A stretch of 64,000 nucleotides of DNA from assembly GCF_012931685.1 (NCBI RefSeq), contig NZ_JABANC010000004.1, forward strand, positions 62,001 through 126,000. Direction: 5' to 3'. The notes below the pieces were generated by a model. It did not search any database. It was given only the letters and a program-made list of their open reading frames with translations, and had not been told where the DNA came from. The translations under genes were made by a program, and so were the position numbers. Positions 41,338 through 52,050 of this stretch are shown one piece after another. Origin of the DNA: Hanstruepera ponticola. Lineage in GTDB: Bacteria > Bacteroidota > Bacteroidia > Flavobacteriales > Flavobacteriaceae. How positions within the stretch are numbered: position 1 is the stretch's first letter; each line of letters begins with the position of its first letter.

Positions 41338-44169
41338 ATGGGTCATTTTGAAGAACATATTGAAGTTAGAGGTGCGCGTGTCCATAATTTAAAGAACATT
41401 GACGTAACCATACCACGAGAGAAACTAGTGGTTATTACTGGTTTGTCTGGTAGTGGTAAATCGTCATTGGCATTTGACACAATTTATGCTGAAGGACAAC
41501 GCCGTTATATAGAAACCTTTTCGGCATATGCCAGACAGTTTTTAGGTGGATTAGAGCGTCCAGATGTTGATAAAATTGATGGACTTTCTCCTGTAATTGC
41601 AATTGAGCAAAAGACTACGAGCAAATCACCACGTTCTACGGTTGGTACTATCACTGAAATTTATGACTTTTTAAGGCTTTTATTTGCTAGAGCCAGTGAT
41701 GCCTACAGTTACAATACTGGTGAGAAAATGGTGAGTTATAATGATGAGCAAATTAGAGATCTTATTAAAGAATCGTTTGATGGAAAGCGCATCAACATCC
41801 TAGCTCCTGTAATACGTTCAAGAAAAGGACATTACCGTGAATTGTTTGAGCAAATAGCCAAACAAGGTTTTGTTAAGGTGAGAACCGATGGTGAAATCCG
41901 TGACCTAGTAAAAGGCATGAAATTAGATCGTTATAAAACACATGATATTGAAATAGTCATTGACCGATTAAAAATTGATGATGTAGCAGATAATGATAAG
42001 CGTCTAATGGAAACCATAAATACGGCCATGTATCATGGTGACGATGTACTTATGGTTATTGATCAAGACACCCAAGAAGCAAGATATTTCAGTAGAAATT
42101 TAATGTGTCCCTCAACGGGTATTTCTTATCCCAATCCTGAACCCAATAATTTTTCGTTTAACTCACCTAAAGGTGCTTGTCCAAAATGTAATGGCATTGG
42201 TTCGCTCTATCAAATAAACGAAAATAAAATTGTTCCTGATACCAAGCTATCCATCAACGCAGGTGCATTGGCTCCTCATGGACCCAAAAAAAATAGTTGG
42301 ATTTTCAAGCAGTTTGAAACTATTGCACAACGCTATAATTTCTCACTTAACGACCCATATAAAGCTATTCCCGAAGAAGCCAAACAGGTTATTCTTTATG
42401 GTGGTAACGAAAAATTCTCTGTTGAAAGTAAAACATTAGGTGTTACACGCGATTACAAAATAGATTTTGAGGGTGTTGCTAATTTTATAGAAAACCAATA
42501 TAAGTCTGCCGAATCAACCTCACTAAAACGTTGGGCAAAAGATTATATGGATAAAGTAAAGTGTTCCGAATGTGAAGGTTCTCGTCTTCGAAAAGAATCA
42601 CTATACTTTAAAGTCAATGGTTCAAATATTTCAGAATTAGCTGAAAAAGACATTGTTGATTTGGCTGGTTGGTTTGATGATTTATCAAACCATCTTTCAG
42701 ATACACAATTAAAAATTTCTGAAGAGATCAATAAAGAAATACGTAGTAGGTTACAATTTTTACTAGATGTTGGATTAAATTATCTATCCCTAAACCGAAG
42801 TTCAAAATCTTTGTCTGGCGGTGAAGCCCAGCGTATTCGTTTAGCTACTCAAATTGGCTCACAGTTAGTTGGAGTACTTTATATTTTGGATGAACCTAGC
42901 ATTGGCTTACACCAACGTGATAATGAAAAGCTTATAAAATCGCTCATATCTCTGCGTGATGTTGGCAATTCAGTAATAGTTGTTGAACATGACAAGGATA
43001 TGATTGAGCATGCAGATTATGTAATTGATATTGGACCAAAAGCAGGAAAACATGGTGGTGAAATAATTAGTATTGGTACGCCAGAAGAACTAAAGACCCA
43101 CAACACGCTCACTGCTGACTACCTCAATGGTACTAAAGAAATTGAAGTTCCCAAAAAACGGCGTAAAGGCAATGGTAAAACCTTATCACTGAAAGGCTGT
43201 ACAGGTAACAATTTAAAGAATGTTTCAATTGATATTCCTCTTGGCAAAATGATTGGTGTTACTGGTGTTTCAGGAAGTGGAAAATCAACATTAATCAATG
43301 AAACACTTTACCCTATCATGAATGCCCATTATTTCAATGGTGTAAAAAAACCAATGCCTTATAAAAGCATAAAAGGGTTAGAACATATTGATAAGGTAAT
43401 TGATATCAACCAATCACCAATTGGAAGAACACCTCGCAGTAATCCAGCAACTTATACTGGTGTATTTAGTGAAATACGTAGTTTATATTCAAAAATTCCT
43501 GAAGCCATGATTCGTGGTTACAAACCAGGTCGATTTAGCTTTAACGTTAAAAGCGGACGTTGTGAAACCTGTCAAGGTGGTGGTTTACGAGTTATTGAAA
43601 TGAATTTTTTACCAGATGTTTACGTAGAATGTGAAACTTGTCAAGGTAAGCGGTTCAATAGGGAAACACTTGAGATTCGTTATAAAGGAAAATCCATCAG
43701 CGATGTTTTAGAAATGACTATTAATGAAGGAGTTGAATTCTTTGAACATATTCCAAAAATTCACAAAAAACTAAAAACCATCAAAGATGTTGGTTTAGGG
43801 TATATAACACTAGGTCAACAAAGTACAACGCTTTCAGGTGGTGAAGCTCAAAGAATTAAATTGGCAACAGAGTTGAGTAAGCGTGACACAGGTAATACTT
43901 TCTATATTTTAGATGAACCAACAACTGGATTGCATTTTGAAGATATAAGAGTATTGATGATAGTATTAAATAAATTAGTAGATAAAGGCAATACCGTTTT
44001 AATTATTGAGCACAATTTGGATGTTATTAAAACAGTCGATTACATTATTGATATTGGCTATGAAGGTGGTAAAAATGGTGGCGAAATTGTAGCCAAGGGA
44101 ACTCCTGAAGAACTCGTAAAAAACACTAAAAGCTATACAGCAAAGTTCCTTAAAAAGGAATTAAACTGA
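41338..44169 (+). CDS. uvrA: Excinuclease ABC subunit A
   Basis: 943 aa from [21 protein letters not shown]. Two ABC ATPase halves, each with Walker A (GLSGSGKSS and GVSGSGKST) and signature ([12 protein letters not shown] and [12 protein letters not shown]), the zinc-binding CPKCNG / CSECEGSR and CETCQGGG / CETCQGKRF clusters. It scans DNA for lesions and loads UvrB in nucleotide excision repair. A TTG at 41320 is an unlikely earlier start. Confidence 0.95.
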   Translation: MGHFEEHIEVRGARVHNLKNIDVTIPREKLVVITGLSGSGKSSLAFDTIYAEGQRRYIETFSAYARQFLGGLERPDVDKIDGLSPVIAIEQKTTSKSPRSTVGTITEIYDFLRLLFARASDAYSYNTGEKMVSYNDEQIRDLIKESFDGKRINILAPVIRSRKGHYRELFEQIAKQGFVKVRTDGEIRDLVKGMKLDRYKTHDIEIVIDRLKIDDVADNDKRLMETINTAMYHGDDVLMVIDQDTQEARYFSRNLMCPSTGISYPNPEPNNFSFNSPKGACPKCNGIGSLYQINENKIVPDTKLSINAGALAPHGPKKNSWIFKQFETIAQRYNFSLNDPYKAIPEEAKQVILYGGNEKFSVESKTLGVTRDYKIDFEGVANFIENQYKSAESTSLKRWAKDYMDKVKCSECEGSRLRKESLYFKVNGSNISELAEKDIVDLAGWFDDLSNHLSDTQLKISEEINKEIRSRLQFLLDVGLNYLSLNRSSKSLSGGEAQRIRLATQIGSQLVGVLYILDEPSIGLHQRDNEKLIKSLISLRDVGNSVIVVEHDKDMIEHADYVIDIGPKAGKHGGEIISIGTPEELKTHNTLTADYLNGTKEIEVPKKRRKGNGKTLSLKGCTGNNLKNVSIDIPLGKMIGVTGVSGSGKSTLINETLYPIMNAHYFNGVKKPMPYKSIKGLEHIDKVIDINQSPIGRTPRSNPATYTGVFSEIRSLYSKIPEAMIRGYKPGRFSFNVKSGRCETCQGGGLRVIEMNFLPDVYVECETCQGKRFNRETLEIRYKGKSISDVLEMTINEGVEFFEHIPKIHKKLKTIKDVGLGYITLGQQSTTLSGGEAQRIKLATELSKRDTGNTFYILDEPTTGLHFEDIRVLMIVLNKLVDKGNTVLIIEHNLDVIKTVDYIIDIGYEGGKNGGEIVAKGTPEELVKNTKSYTAKFLKKELN

Positions 44170-44212
44170 AAAGAGTGATTTTTAATTAGTATATTTAAGA
44201 CTATAATCTTAA

Positions 44213-44395
<183 letters not shown>

Positions 44396-44417
44396 TTTAA
44401 ATTTAAGAATGAAAAAT

Positions 44418-44450
44418 AAATAAGGTAAACTGCTTGTTTACCTTATTTTT
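44418..44450 (+). terminator. Intrinsic terminator after the small membrane protein gene
   Basis: Perfect 13-bp stem AAATAAGGTAAAC / GTTTACCTTATTT, loop TGCTT, followed by Ts. Confidence 0.85.
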
Positions 44451-44561
44451 TGCACAATAATTAAGAATTAAGATAGTAAAAAGGAATTATTTCTTCATAA
44501 ATTTGCAAACTTCGGACTAAAATCCTGAAATTGAACTTTCTAATTTTTAAACAGAAAATTA

Positions 44562-45251
44562 ATGAAAAAAGAACAACACCATAAACGTTGGAATGAAATA
44601 AAAACAAATGACTCATGGGCTATTTTTAAAATCATGGGCGAATTTGTTAATGGTTATGAAAAATTAAGCAGGATTGGTCCTTGCGTTTCTATTTTTGGAT
44701 CAGCAAGAACCAAACCGGATCACAAATATTATAAGTTAGCTGAAGAAGTCGCAAGCAAAATAGTTGAACACGGTTATGGAGTTATTACAGGTGGTGGACC
44801 TGGTATTATGGAAGCAGGAAACAAAGGTGCTCATATAGCTGGAGGCACATCTGTTGGATTAAATATTGAATTACCTTTTGAGCAACATGATAATCCGTAT
44901 ATAGATTCAGATAAAAGTTTAGATTTTGACTATTTCTTTGTTAGAAAAGTTATGTTCGTAAAGTATTCACAAGGTTTTGTAGTGATGCCAGGTGGTTTTG
45001 GAACTTTAGATGAGTTGTTTGAAGCAATCACACTTATCCAAACAAATAAAATTGAAAAATTTCCAATCATCCTTGTAGGTACCGATTTCTGGACTGGATT
45101 AATGGATTGGGTGAAGGAAACACTTTTGGACAGATTTACAAATATTAGTGCAAAAGATTTAGATTTAATACATCTCGTTGATACTGCTGATGAAGTCATT
45201 ACAATATTAGATAGCTTCTATAAAGAATCTGGCTTAAGTCCTAATTTCTAA
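44562..45251 (+). CDS. LOG family protein (TIGR00730 Rossmann fold)
   Basis: 229 aa. GGGPGIMEAGNKGA and PGGFGTLDE are the hallmark motifs of LOG-type phosphoribohydrolases, which release the base from cytokinin-like nucleoside monophosphates or act on AMP/pyrimidine nucleotides in bacteria. The N terminus (about 30 aa) is a species-variable extension. Followed 27 bases later by a secreted nuclease. Confidence 0.87.
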   Translation: MKKEQHHKRWNEIKTNDSWAIFKIMGEFVNGYEKLSRIGPCVSIFGSARTKPDHKYYKLAEEVASKIVEHGYGVITGGGPGIMEAGNKGAHIAGGTSVGLNIELPFEQHDNPYIDSDKSLDFDYFFVRKVMFVKYSQGFVVMPGGFGTLDELFEAITLIQTNKIEKFPIILVGTDFWTGLMDWVKETLLDRFTNISAKDLDLIHLVDTADEVITILDSFYKESGLSPNF

Positions 45252-45278
45252 TACAGTAAAAATCCCTGAATTAATAGC

Positions 45279-46550
45279 ATGAAAAGAAAAATTCAATATA
45301 TATGGTTTATTGCCATACTAAACATAACAGGCTTGTTTGCACAAGAAACCTTCAATGTTATGTTTTATAATTTATTGAATTTTCCATTGGAGGATGCTGT
45401 TCCAAATAGATTGCAATATTTAGAAACTATTTTGGATGACTATCAACCTGATGTTTTTATGGTTTGTGAACTAAATAATGAGTCAGGAGCCAACAGTATT
45501 CTGAATCTTATTCAAAATACTATCAATCCAAATTTTGAAAAAGCAAATTTCACTCTAAATTCATCAGATGACACGATTGGTAACCAAAATGATCTTCAGA
45601 ATTTGTTGTATTATGATAGTTCAAAATTTATTTTAGAAAGTCAGAATATTGTTACTACAATTTTTAGGGATTTCAACCATTACAGATTAAAATTGAACAC
45701 TATTAATCAAGACACAGAACCCATATTCATTGACTTTATTGTTTGTCACTTAAAAGCATCTAGTGGTGAAGATAATCAGGAACTTCGGTTAGAAATGGTT
45801 GAAGACCTCATCATTTATTTAGAAAACTTCCCTGCAGACAGCAATGTAATTTTAGCTGGAGATTTTAATGTTTACACAAGTTCAGAACCAGCTTTTCAAA
45901 GGCTTATTGATAATACTAATAATATTGTCTTTATTGATCCCGCCAATCAAATCGGGAGTTGGCACAATAACACAAACTATATTGATGTTTTTACGCAATC
46001 AACGAGAACCCAAACTGGTATGGGTGGCACTACTGGAGGATTTGATGATCGTTTTGATTTTATTATGTGTTCAGAAAACATGATCAATGACACAGATGTT
46101 TACTATGCATCAGATTCCTATCAAGCATATGGAAATAACGGTAATATTGATTGTTATAACAACGCTATCAACGATACGGAATGCGATGGAGCTACTTTTT
46201 CTTTTGAAATTAGAGATGCCTTGCACAATTTTAGCGACCATCTTCCCGTTACACTACAGATTGAGACCACAGAAACGTTATTGAGCACTCCTGAACATAA
46301 TAACGGTTCACTTTTTGAAATTGTAGGCACAAACATTGTCAAAAGTAATATAAGGGTCAAATTTAATAATCAATCAAACCACACTAAAAGACTTATAATT
46401 TATGATGTATTAGGTCATACAGTTAAAACCGTTGCTATAAATTCTTCGTATGAATATACGATACCAATAGCAGGCCTATCAAGTGGCATCTATTACATTA
46501 TGCCATTCAATACTCATGTTGAACCTTTAAAGTTTGTCAAAATAAATTGA
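45279..46550 (+). CDS. Secreted endonuclease/exonuclease/phosphatase with T9SS sorting domain
   Basis: 423 aa. Signal peptide 1-22 (ending LFAQ). EEP domain: NVMFYNLLNFP, FMVCELNN, VNLL-equivalent region, ILAGDFNVYTSSE (metal-binding Asp/Asn), and FSDHLPVTL (catalytic Asp-His). The last ~80 residues (SLFEIVGTNIVKSNIRVKF ... GIYYIMPF) are a type A C-terminal sorting domain that directs export by the type IX system. It could degrade nucleic acid or phosphate esters outside the cell. Its stop overlaps the next start (TTGA). Confidence 0.84.
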   Translation: MKRKIQYIWFIAILNITGLFAQETFNVMFYNLLNFPLEDAVPNRLQYLETILDDYQPDVFMVCELNNESGANSILNLIQNTINPNFEKANFTLNSSDDTIGNQNDLQNLLYYDSSKFILESQNIVTTIFRDFNHYRLKLNTINQDTEPIFIDFIVCHLKASSGEDNQELRLEMVEDLIIYLENFPADSNVILAGDFNVYTSSEPAFQRLIDNTNNIVFIDPANQIGSWHNNTNYIDVFTQSTRTQTGMGGTTGGFDDRFDFIMCSENMINDTDVYYASDSYQAYGNNGNIDCYNNAINDTECDGATFSFEIRDALHNFSDHLPVTLQIETTETLLSTPEHNNGSLFEIVGTNIVKSNIRVKFNNQSNHTKRLIIYDVLGHTVKTVAINSSYEYTIPIAGLSSGIYYIMPFNTHVEPLKFVKIN

Positions 46551-49384
46551 GAATACGTTATTTTTTAAATGTCTTATTAACAGTTGTTTGTTTTTATTCC
46601 TATAGTCAAAATACTATTGATATAAAGGCAAAACTCAATACTGAAAACAATCAGATAAAAATATCTCAAACAATAACCTATAAAAACACCACTCAAGACA
46701 CCTTACAGTCTATATATTTGAATGATTGGAGTAATAGTTATTCTACCAAAAGTACGCCATTGGCCAAACGATTTTCTGAAGAATTCAAAACTGAATTTCA
46801 TTTTGCTAAAAATGAAGATAGAGGCTATTCAGTAATTACTTCAGTAAAACAAAATGAAACTGATTTAAATTTTGAAAGAGTCAAAGAGCAGATTGATGTT
46901 TTAAAAGTTAAATTAAGCGAGACATTACAACCAGGTGATTCATATACCATTCAATTAAATTATATTGTTCAAGTACCTAATGATAAGTTTACAAGGTATG
47001 GTGTGACTTCTAATGGTGACTACAACTTAAGATATTGGTATATAACGCCGGCAGTTTATAATGGTGAGTGGCAATACACTAGTAATAAGGATTTAGATGA
47101 TATGTTTGTTCCTAAATCTGATATTCGTATTGAATTAACCTGTCCTTTAAAATATCATGTAGTTTCTGAATTAAATCAATTTGATTATAACCAAATTGAT
47201 GGTAATCAAGTCTTTGTTTTTACCGGTGAAAATAGAGTAAATTCAAAATTATTCATAAATAAAGTATTCAATTTCAGACAGATTGAAACAGACTTTTTCA
47301 CAGTTGTTTCCAATATTGATGATGAAGAATTAAATCCGTTAAGTAAGGCATTGATAACAGATAACATTGCCTCCTTTCTATCCAAAACATTAGGTTCTTA
47401 TCCACACAAAAAATTACTTGTAACTGATATTGATTATAAAAAAAGCCCTATTTACGGGTTGAATTTACTGCCTGATTTCATAAGACCTTTTCCTGATTAT
47501 TTTCAATATGAATTAAAAATATTAAAGACCGCTTTACATAATTATTTAGAAAATATCCTACTCATAAATCCACGAGAAGATCAATGGATCCTTGATGGCA
47601 TTCAAACGTATTACCTCATGAAATATGTTGATGAGTTTTACCCAGAAATGAAACTTGCTGGTACGCTTTCACGTATTTGGGGACTAAAATCTTTTCATGC
47701 AGCGCAATTAGATTTTAATGCTCAATATAGTTTTCTTTATATGCATATGGCCAGAGGAAATCTTGATCAGCCATTAACCATGTCTAAAGACTCCCTTCTA
47801 AAATTCAATGAAAATATTGCAAACAAATACAAAGCTGGTGTTGGATTGAAATATTTAGAAAATTATATTAATTCTAACACTGTTGAAAACTCTATACAAG
47901 AATACTTAACATCTAGAACCTTAAAACCCACTAACACCAAGGATTTTGAAGTGTTTTTAAAATCTAAAACAGATAAAAACATTGATTGGTTTTTTACAGA
48001 TTATCTACAAACAGATAAAGTTATTGACTACACCATTTCAGAAGTTGTAAAAGCCAATGATTCAATCAAAGTAACCATTAAAAATCGAAATGAGGCTGTT
48101 GTGCCAATATCGTTATTCTCTATGATTGATGATGAGGTTAAATCTAAAATTTGGATTGATCCTATAAAAGATTCAATCGTTGTTGTTATTCCTGATAATG
48201 GTTACACTAAACTAGTTTTAAATCAGGATCAGATTGTCCCTGAGTTCAACTTAAGAAACAACACCAAAGATTTAACAAATGCTCTATTTAATAGACCTTT
48301 ACAAATACGTTTGATTAAGGATATTGAGGACCCAAAATACAATCAATTGTTCCTCATGCCAATTGTAGAATTCAATAACATTTATGACGGTATTGTACTG
48401 GGTGTAAAAGCATATAATAAAACTGTATTAAAAAAGGCCTTTAATTATAAAATATCACCTCAATATGGTTTAAAATCAAAATCATTAACAGGAGGAGTTT
48501 CTTTAGATTACAATCAATATATTGACAACTCTCAAAGCCTATTTTTAATTAGATATGGCATAGGTGCTGGCTACCAAAGCTATGCTGATGATTTATTTGT
48601 AACAAAATTCACACCTGGTGTTCAATTTCAATTCAGAGATAATGATAACTTAAGGTCTAACATGCGTAACTACTTATCCTTACGCTATATTGATATTAAT
48701 AGAGACGAAGATCCAAATGCTGTTTTAACATCTGAAACTCTAGAGCCAAATTATAGTGTCTTCAATGCGCGATTTAATCACGTAGATAAAGATTTAATAG
48801 ATTTCTCTGCTTGGTTCGCAGACTTACAAATAGCCAAGAAATTTGGAAAAGTAGCTTTGAACTATGAATATAGAAAACTGACTGCAAAAAACAGAAGATA
48901 TCATTTAAGATTGTTTGCCGGAGCTTTTCTGTATAACAAAACATATCAAGATTCTGATTATTTTAGTTTTGCTCTAGACAGACCAACAGATTATTTGTTT
49001 GATTATAATTATTATGGTCGTTCGGAGAGTGCTGGATTATTTAGCCAACAGTTGATTGTAGCTGAAGGTGGTTTTAAATCACAATTAAATCCTGGCTTTG
49101 CCAATCAGTGGATAACCACCCTAAACGGTAGTACCACTATTTGGAAGTATATCATGGCATATGGTGATGTTGGATTTGTTAAAAATCATGGAGCAAATGC
49201 CGAATTTGTCTATGATTCTGGTCTTCGGTTTATTTTGGTTGAAGATTACTTTGAAATCTTCTTTCCCGTTTATTCAAATTTAGGCTGGGAAATTGCGCAG
49301 CCAAATTATGATCAAAAAATTCGTTTTATAGTTACTTTAGATTTTAAAACCCTATTAGGTCTATTCTCAAGACGTTGGTATTAA
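46547..49384 (+). CDS. M1-like (gluzincin-fold) protein fused to an outer-membrane barrel, probable pseudo-peptidase
   Basis: 945 aa. Signal peptide 1-20 (ending YSQ) begins exactly at a TTG that overlaps the upstream TGA (TTGA), so TTG is the real start. Residues ~22-560 follow the layout of M1 aminopeptidases (beta domain, then an alpha region with LHNYLENILLINPREDQWILDGIQTYYLM). The zinc motif HExxH-x18-E reads H331-N332-Y-L-E335 and D350-G: only the first His is kept. The C-terminal ~370 residues are alternating beta strands ending in RRWY, suited to an outer-membrane beta barrel. Confidence 0.75.
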   Translation: MRIRYFLNVLLTVVCFYSYSQNTIDIKAKLNTENNQIKISQTITYKNTTQDTLQSIYLNDWSNSYSTKSTPLAKRFSEEFKTEFHFAKNEDRGYSVITSVKQNETDLNFERVKEQIDVLKVKLSETLQPGDSYTIQLNYIVQVPNDKFTRYGVTSNGDYNLRYWYITPAVYNGEWQYTSNKDLDDMFVPKSDIRIELTCPLKYHVVSELNQFDYNQIDGNQVFVFTGENRVNSKLFINKVFNFRQIETDFFTVVSNIDDEELNPLSKALITDNIASFLSKTLGSYPHKKLLVTDIDYKKSPIYGLNLLPDFIRPFPDYFQYELKILKTALHNYLENILLINPREDQWILDGIQTYYLMKYVDEFYPEMKLAGTLSRIWGLKSFHAAQLDFNAQYSFLYMHMARGNLDQPLTMSKDSLLKFNENIANKYKAGVGLKYLENYINSNTVENSIQEYLTSRTLKPTNTKDFEVFLKSKTDKNIDWFFTDYLQTDKVIDYTISEVVKANDSIKVTIKNRNEAVVPISLFSMIDDEVKSKIWIDPIKDSIVVVIPDNGYTKLVLNQDQIVPEFNLRNNTKDLTNALFNRPLQIRLIKDIEDPKYNQLFLMPIVEFNNIYDGIVLGVKAYNKTVLKKAFNYKISPQYGLKSKSLTGGVSLDYNQYIDNSQSLFLIRYGIGAGYQSYADDLFVTKFTPGVQFQFRDNDNLRSNMRNYLSLRYIDINRDEDPNAVLTSETLEPNYSVFNARFNHVDKDLIDFSAWFADLQIAKKFGKVALNYEYRKLTAKNRRYHLRLFAGAFLYNKTYQDSDYFSFALDRPTDYLFDYNYYGRSESAGLFSQQLIVAEGGFKSQLNPGFANQWITTLNGSTTIWKYIMAYGDVGFVKNHGANAEFVYDSGLRFILVEDYFEIFFPVYSNLGWEIAQPNYDQKIRFIVTLDFKTLLGLFSRRWY

Positions 49385-49506
49385 AAAATATTTTCTATCA
49401 ATACATTATTCTTAATGAAATTGCCGAATTTTTAATTTTATTGAATAAATCTGAATTTTATCAGCTTTTTATTGAGTTATTTTCAATTTTATAACAGTTT
49501 TCAGCA

Positions 49507-49537
49507 TTGCAAATCTTCTCATTATTAGCTATCTTTG
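49507..49537 (+). promoter_or_regulatory. Promoter of the E1 dehydrogenase gene
   Basis: TTG at 49507-49509, exactly 20 bases, then TATCTTTG at 49530-49537. The ATG is at 49548, so only about 4-7 nt of leader is expected. Confidence 0.65.
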
Positions 49538-49547
49538 CAAAAATACC

Positions 49548-51968
49548 ATGAACTCTATGCAAACAAATCCTGAAACAAAAAAAGACCTGTCTTTTGAAGA
49601 TTTTAAAACAGAAGTTTTAAATGATTATAAAATTGCTGTTACCTCCAGAGAATGTAGTCTCTTGGGCAGACGGGAAGTTCTTACGGGAAAAGCCAAGTTT
49701 GGAATTTTTGGAGATGGAAAAGAAGTGCCTCAATTAGCCTTGGCAAAAGCTTTTGAAAATGGTGATTTTCGTTCGGGTTATTATCGTGACCAAACGTTTA
49801 TGATGGCCATTGGCGAATTGTCAATTGAACAGTTTTTTGCAGGATTATATGCCAATACAGATTTAAGCGAAGAACCCATGTCAGCAGGTCGTCAAATGGG
49901 TGGACACTTTGCTACGCATAGTTTAGATGAAAACGGTAACTGGAAAGATTTAACAGCTCAAAAAAACTCAAGTGCCGATATTTCACCAACAGCTGGTCAA
50001 ATGCCTCGTCTATTAGGTTTAGCTCAAGCTTCAAAAATATACAGACATGTAAAGGGCATTGATACTACTAACTTTTCTGTAAATGGAAACGAGGTTGCAT
50101 GGGGAACTATTGGTAATGCCAGTACTAGTGAAGGTTTGTTTTTTGAAACCATAAATGCGGCTGGTGTATTACAAGTTCCGATGGTTATGAGTGTTTGGGA
50201 TGATGAATATGGTATATCTGTTCATGCCAGACATCAAACTACAAAAGAGAATATATCTGAAATATTAAAAGGATTTCAACGTGATGATAACCAAAAGGGT
50301 TATGAAATATTACGCGTTAAGGGCTGGGATTATGCTGCCTTAATTGAGACCTATCAAAAAGCATCTCAAATTGCTCGTGAGGAACATGTTCCAGTATTAA
50401 TTCATGTACGTGAGTTAACGCAACCACAAGGGCATTCTACGTCTGGTTCCCATGAACGTTATAAAGATGAAAACAGATTGGCTTGGGAAGCAGAATACGA
50501 TTGCAATGCTAAATTACGTGAGTGGATGATTGCTAATAGCATTGCCACAGATGACGAATTAAATGCCATTGAAAAAGACATAAAAAAACAAGTTAGTAAT
50601 GGGAAAAAAGCAGCTTGGACAGCTTTTACAAAACCATTAAAAAATGAACAAAACGAGTTAGTTTCTATCTTAAAAGAAGTTGCAAATTCCAGTTCAAATA
50701 AAGTTTTTATTGAAAAGCTATCAAATGATTTAGCAGGAATTAAAGAACCTATTAGAAAAGAAATTCTTTCAACTGCAAGAAAGGCTTTACGTTATGTAAT
50801 TAGTGAAACCTCAAATGCCAAAAGTAATTTGGTAAATTGGATAAACACTTACACAGCGACAATTCAACCTAAATACAGTTCACATTTATATTCTGAATCT
50901 AATAATTCAGCTTTAAATATTTCTGAAGTTAAACCAACTTACGACAACAACGCCGAAGAGGTTGATGCCAGATTGGTAATTCGTGATAATTTCGATGCCA
51001 TATTTAGCAAATATCCTGAAACATTAGTTTTTGGGGAAGATGCTGGTCATATTGGTGATGTCAATCAAGGACTTGAAGGTATGCAGGAGAAGTATGGTGA
51101 GTTACGTGTTTCTGACGTAGGCATTCGTGAAGCAACCATTCTTGGTCAAGGTATTGGTATGGCTATGCGTGGATTAAGACCAATAGCTGAAATTCAATAT
51201 TTAGATTACATATTATATGCGTTGCAAATTATGAGTGACGATTTGGCAACCTTACAATATAGAACCAAAGGTCGTCAAAAAGCTCCATTAATTATAAGAA
51301 CTCGTGGTCATAGATTAGAAGGTATTTGGCATTCTGGTTCACAAATGGGAGGCATTATAAATTTGGTTAGAGGAATACACGTGTTAGTCCCAAGAAATAT
51401 GACAAAAGCAGCTGGATTTTACAACACCCTTCTAGAAAGTGATGAACCAGGTCTTATTGTTGAATGTTTAAACGGCTATCGATTAAAAGAAAAAATGCCA
51501 ACCAATTTAGGTGAATTTAAAACACCTCTAGGTATTGTTGAAACCATTAGAGAAGGTCAGGATATTACTTTGGTTTCTTACGGCTCAACGCTGCGCATTA
51601 TTGAACAAGCAGCTAAAGAATTGCAAGAGGTTGGTATTGATGCTGAAATCATTGATGTACAATCTTTATTGCCTTTTGATTTAAATCATGATATTGTAAA
51701 AAGTGTTTCAAAAACTAATCGTTTAATGGTTATTGACGAAGATGTTCCTGGAGGTGCTTCAGCATTTATTTTGAATGAAATTTTAAATACTCAAAACGCA
51801 TACGAACATTTAGACAGCAAACCACAAACACTTGCAGCACAACAGCACAGACCAGCTTATGGAACTGATGGGGATTATTTCTCAAAACCATCAGTTGAAG
51901 ACATTTTTGAAGCTGTTTATCAAGTCATGCATGAAGCTAACCCAAGTGATTTTCCAAAATTGAGATAA
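49548..51968 (+). CDS. 2-oxoacid (branched-chain) dehydrogenase E1, alpha and beta fused
   Basis: 806 aa. The alpha part (about 1-400) has the thiamin diphosphate motif GNASTSEGLFFETINAAG and the phosphorylation-loop-like region; the beta part (from ~470) has FGEDAGHIGDVNQGLEGMQEKYGELRVSDVGIREATILGQG and VIDEDVPGGASAFI. Fused E1 is typical in Bacteroidota. It decarboxylates branched-chain or other 2-oxo acids and passes the acyl group to a separate E2. E2/E3 are not in the window. Own promoter and terminator. Confidence 0.9.
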   Translation: MNSMQTNPETKKDLSFEDFKTEVLNDYKIAVTSRECSLLGRREVLTGKAKFGIFGDGKEVPQLALAKAFENGDFRSGYYRDQTFMMAIGELSIEQFFAGLYANTDLSEEPMSAGRQMGGHFATHSLDENGNWKDLTAQKNSSADISPTAGQMPRLLGLAQASKIYRHVKGIDTTNFSVNGNEVAWGTIGNASTSEGLFFETINAAGVLQVPMVMSVWDDEYGISVHARHQTTKENISEILKGFQRDDNQKGYEILRVKGWDYAALIETYQKASQIAREEHVPVLIHVRELTQPQGHSTSGSHERYKDENRLAWEAEYDCNAKLREWMIANSIATDDELNAIEKDIKKQVSNGKKAAWTAFTKPLKNEQNELVSILKEVANSSSNKVFIEKLSNDLAGIKEPIRKEILSTARKALRYVISETSNAKSNLVNWINTYTATIQPKYSSHLYSESNNSALNISEVKPTYDNNAEEVDARLVIRDNFDAIFSKYPETLVFGEDAGHIGDVNQGLEGMQEKYGELRVSDVGIREATILGQGIGMAMRGLRPIAEIQYLDYILYALQIMSDDLATLQYRTKGRQKAPLIIRTRGHRLEGIWHSGSQMGGIINLVRGIHVLVPRNMTKAAGFYNTLLESDEPGLIVECLNGYRLKEKMPTNLGEFKTPLGIVETIREGQDITLVSYGSTLRIIEQAAKELQEVGIDAEIIDVQSLLPFDLNHDIVKSVSKTNRLMVIDEDVPGGASAFILNEILNTQNAYEHLDSKPQTLAAQQHRPAYGTDGDYFSKPSVEDIFEAVYQVMHEANPSDFPKLR

Positions 51969-51992
51969 ACTAGTCAATTTGTTAGATACCAC

Positions 51993-52025
51993 AAACCTTT
52001 CAGCAATATGTTGAAAGGTTTTTTT
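51993..52025 (+). terminator. Terminator after the E1 gene
   Basis: A 10-bp stem AAACCTTTCA / TGAAAGGTTT with a 9-base loop, followed by a T run. Confidence 0.85.
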
Positions 52026-52050
52026 ATATTTATAATCTAACCGACAAGTC

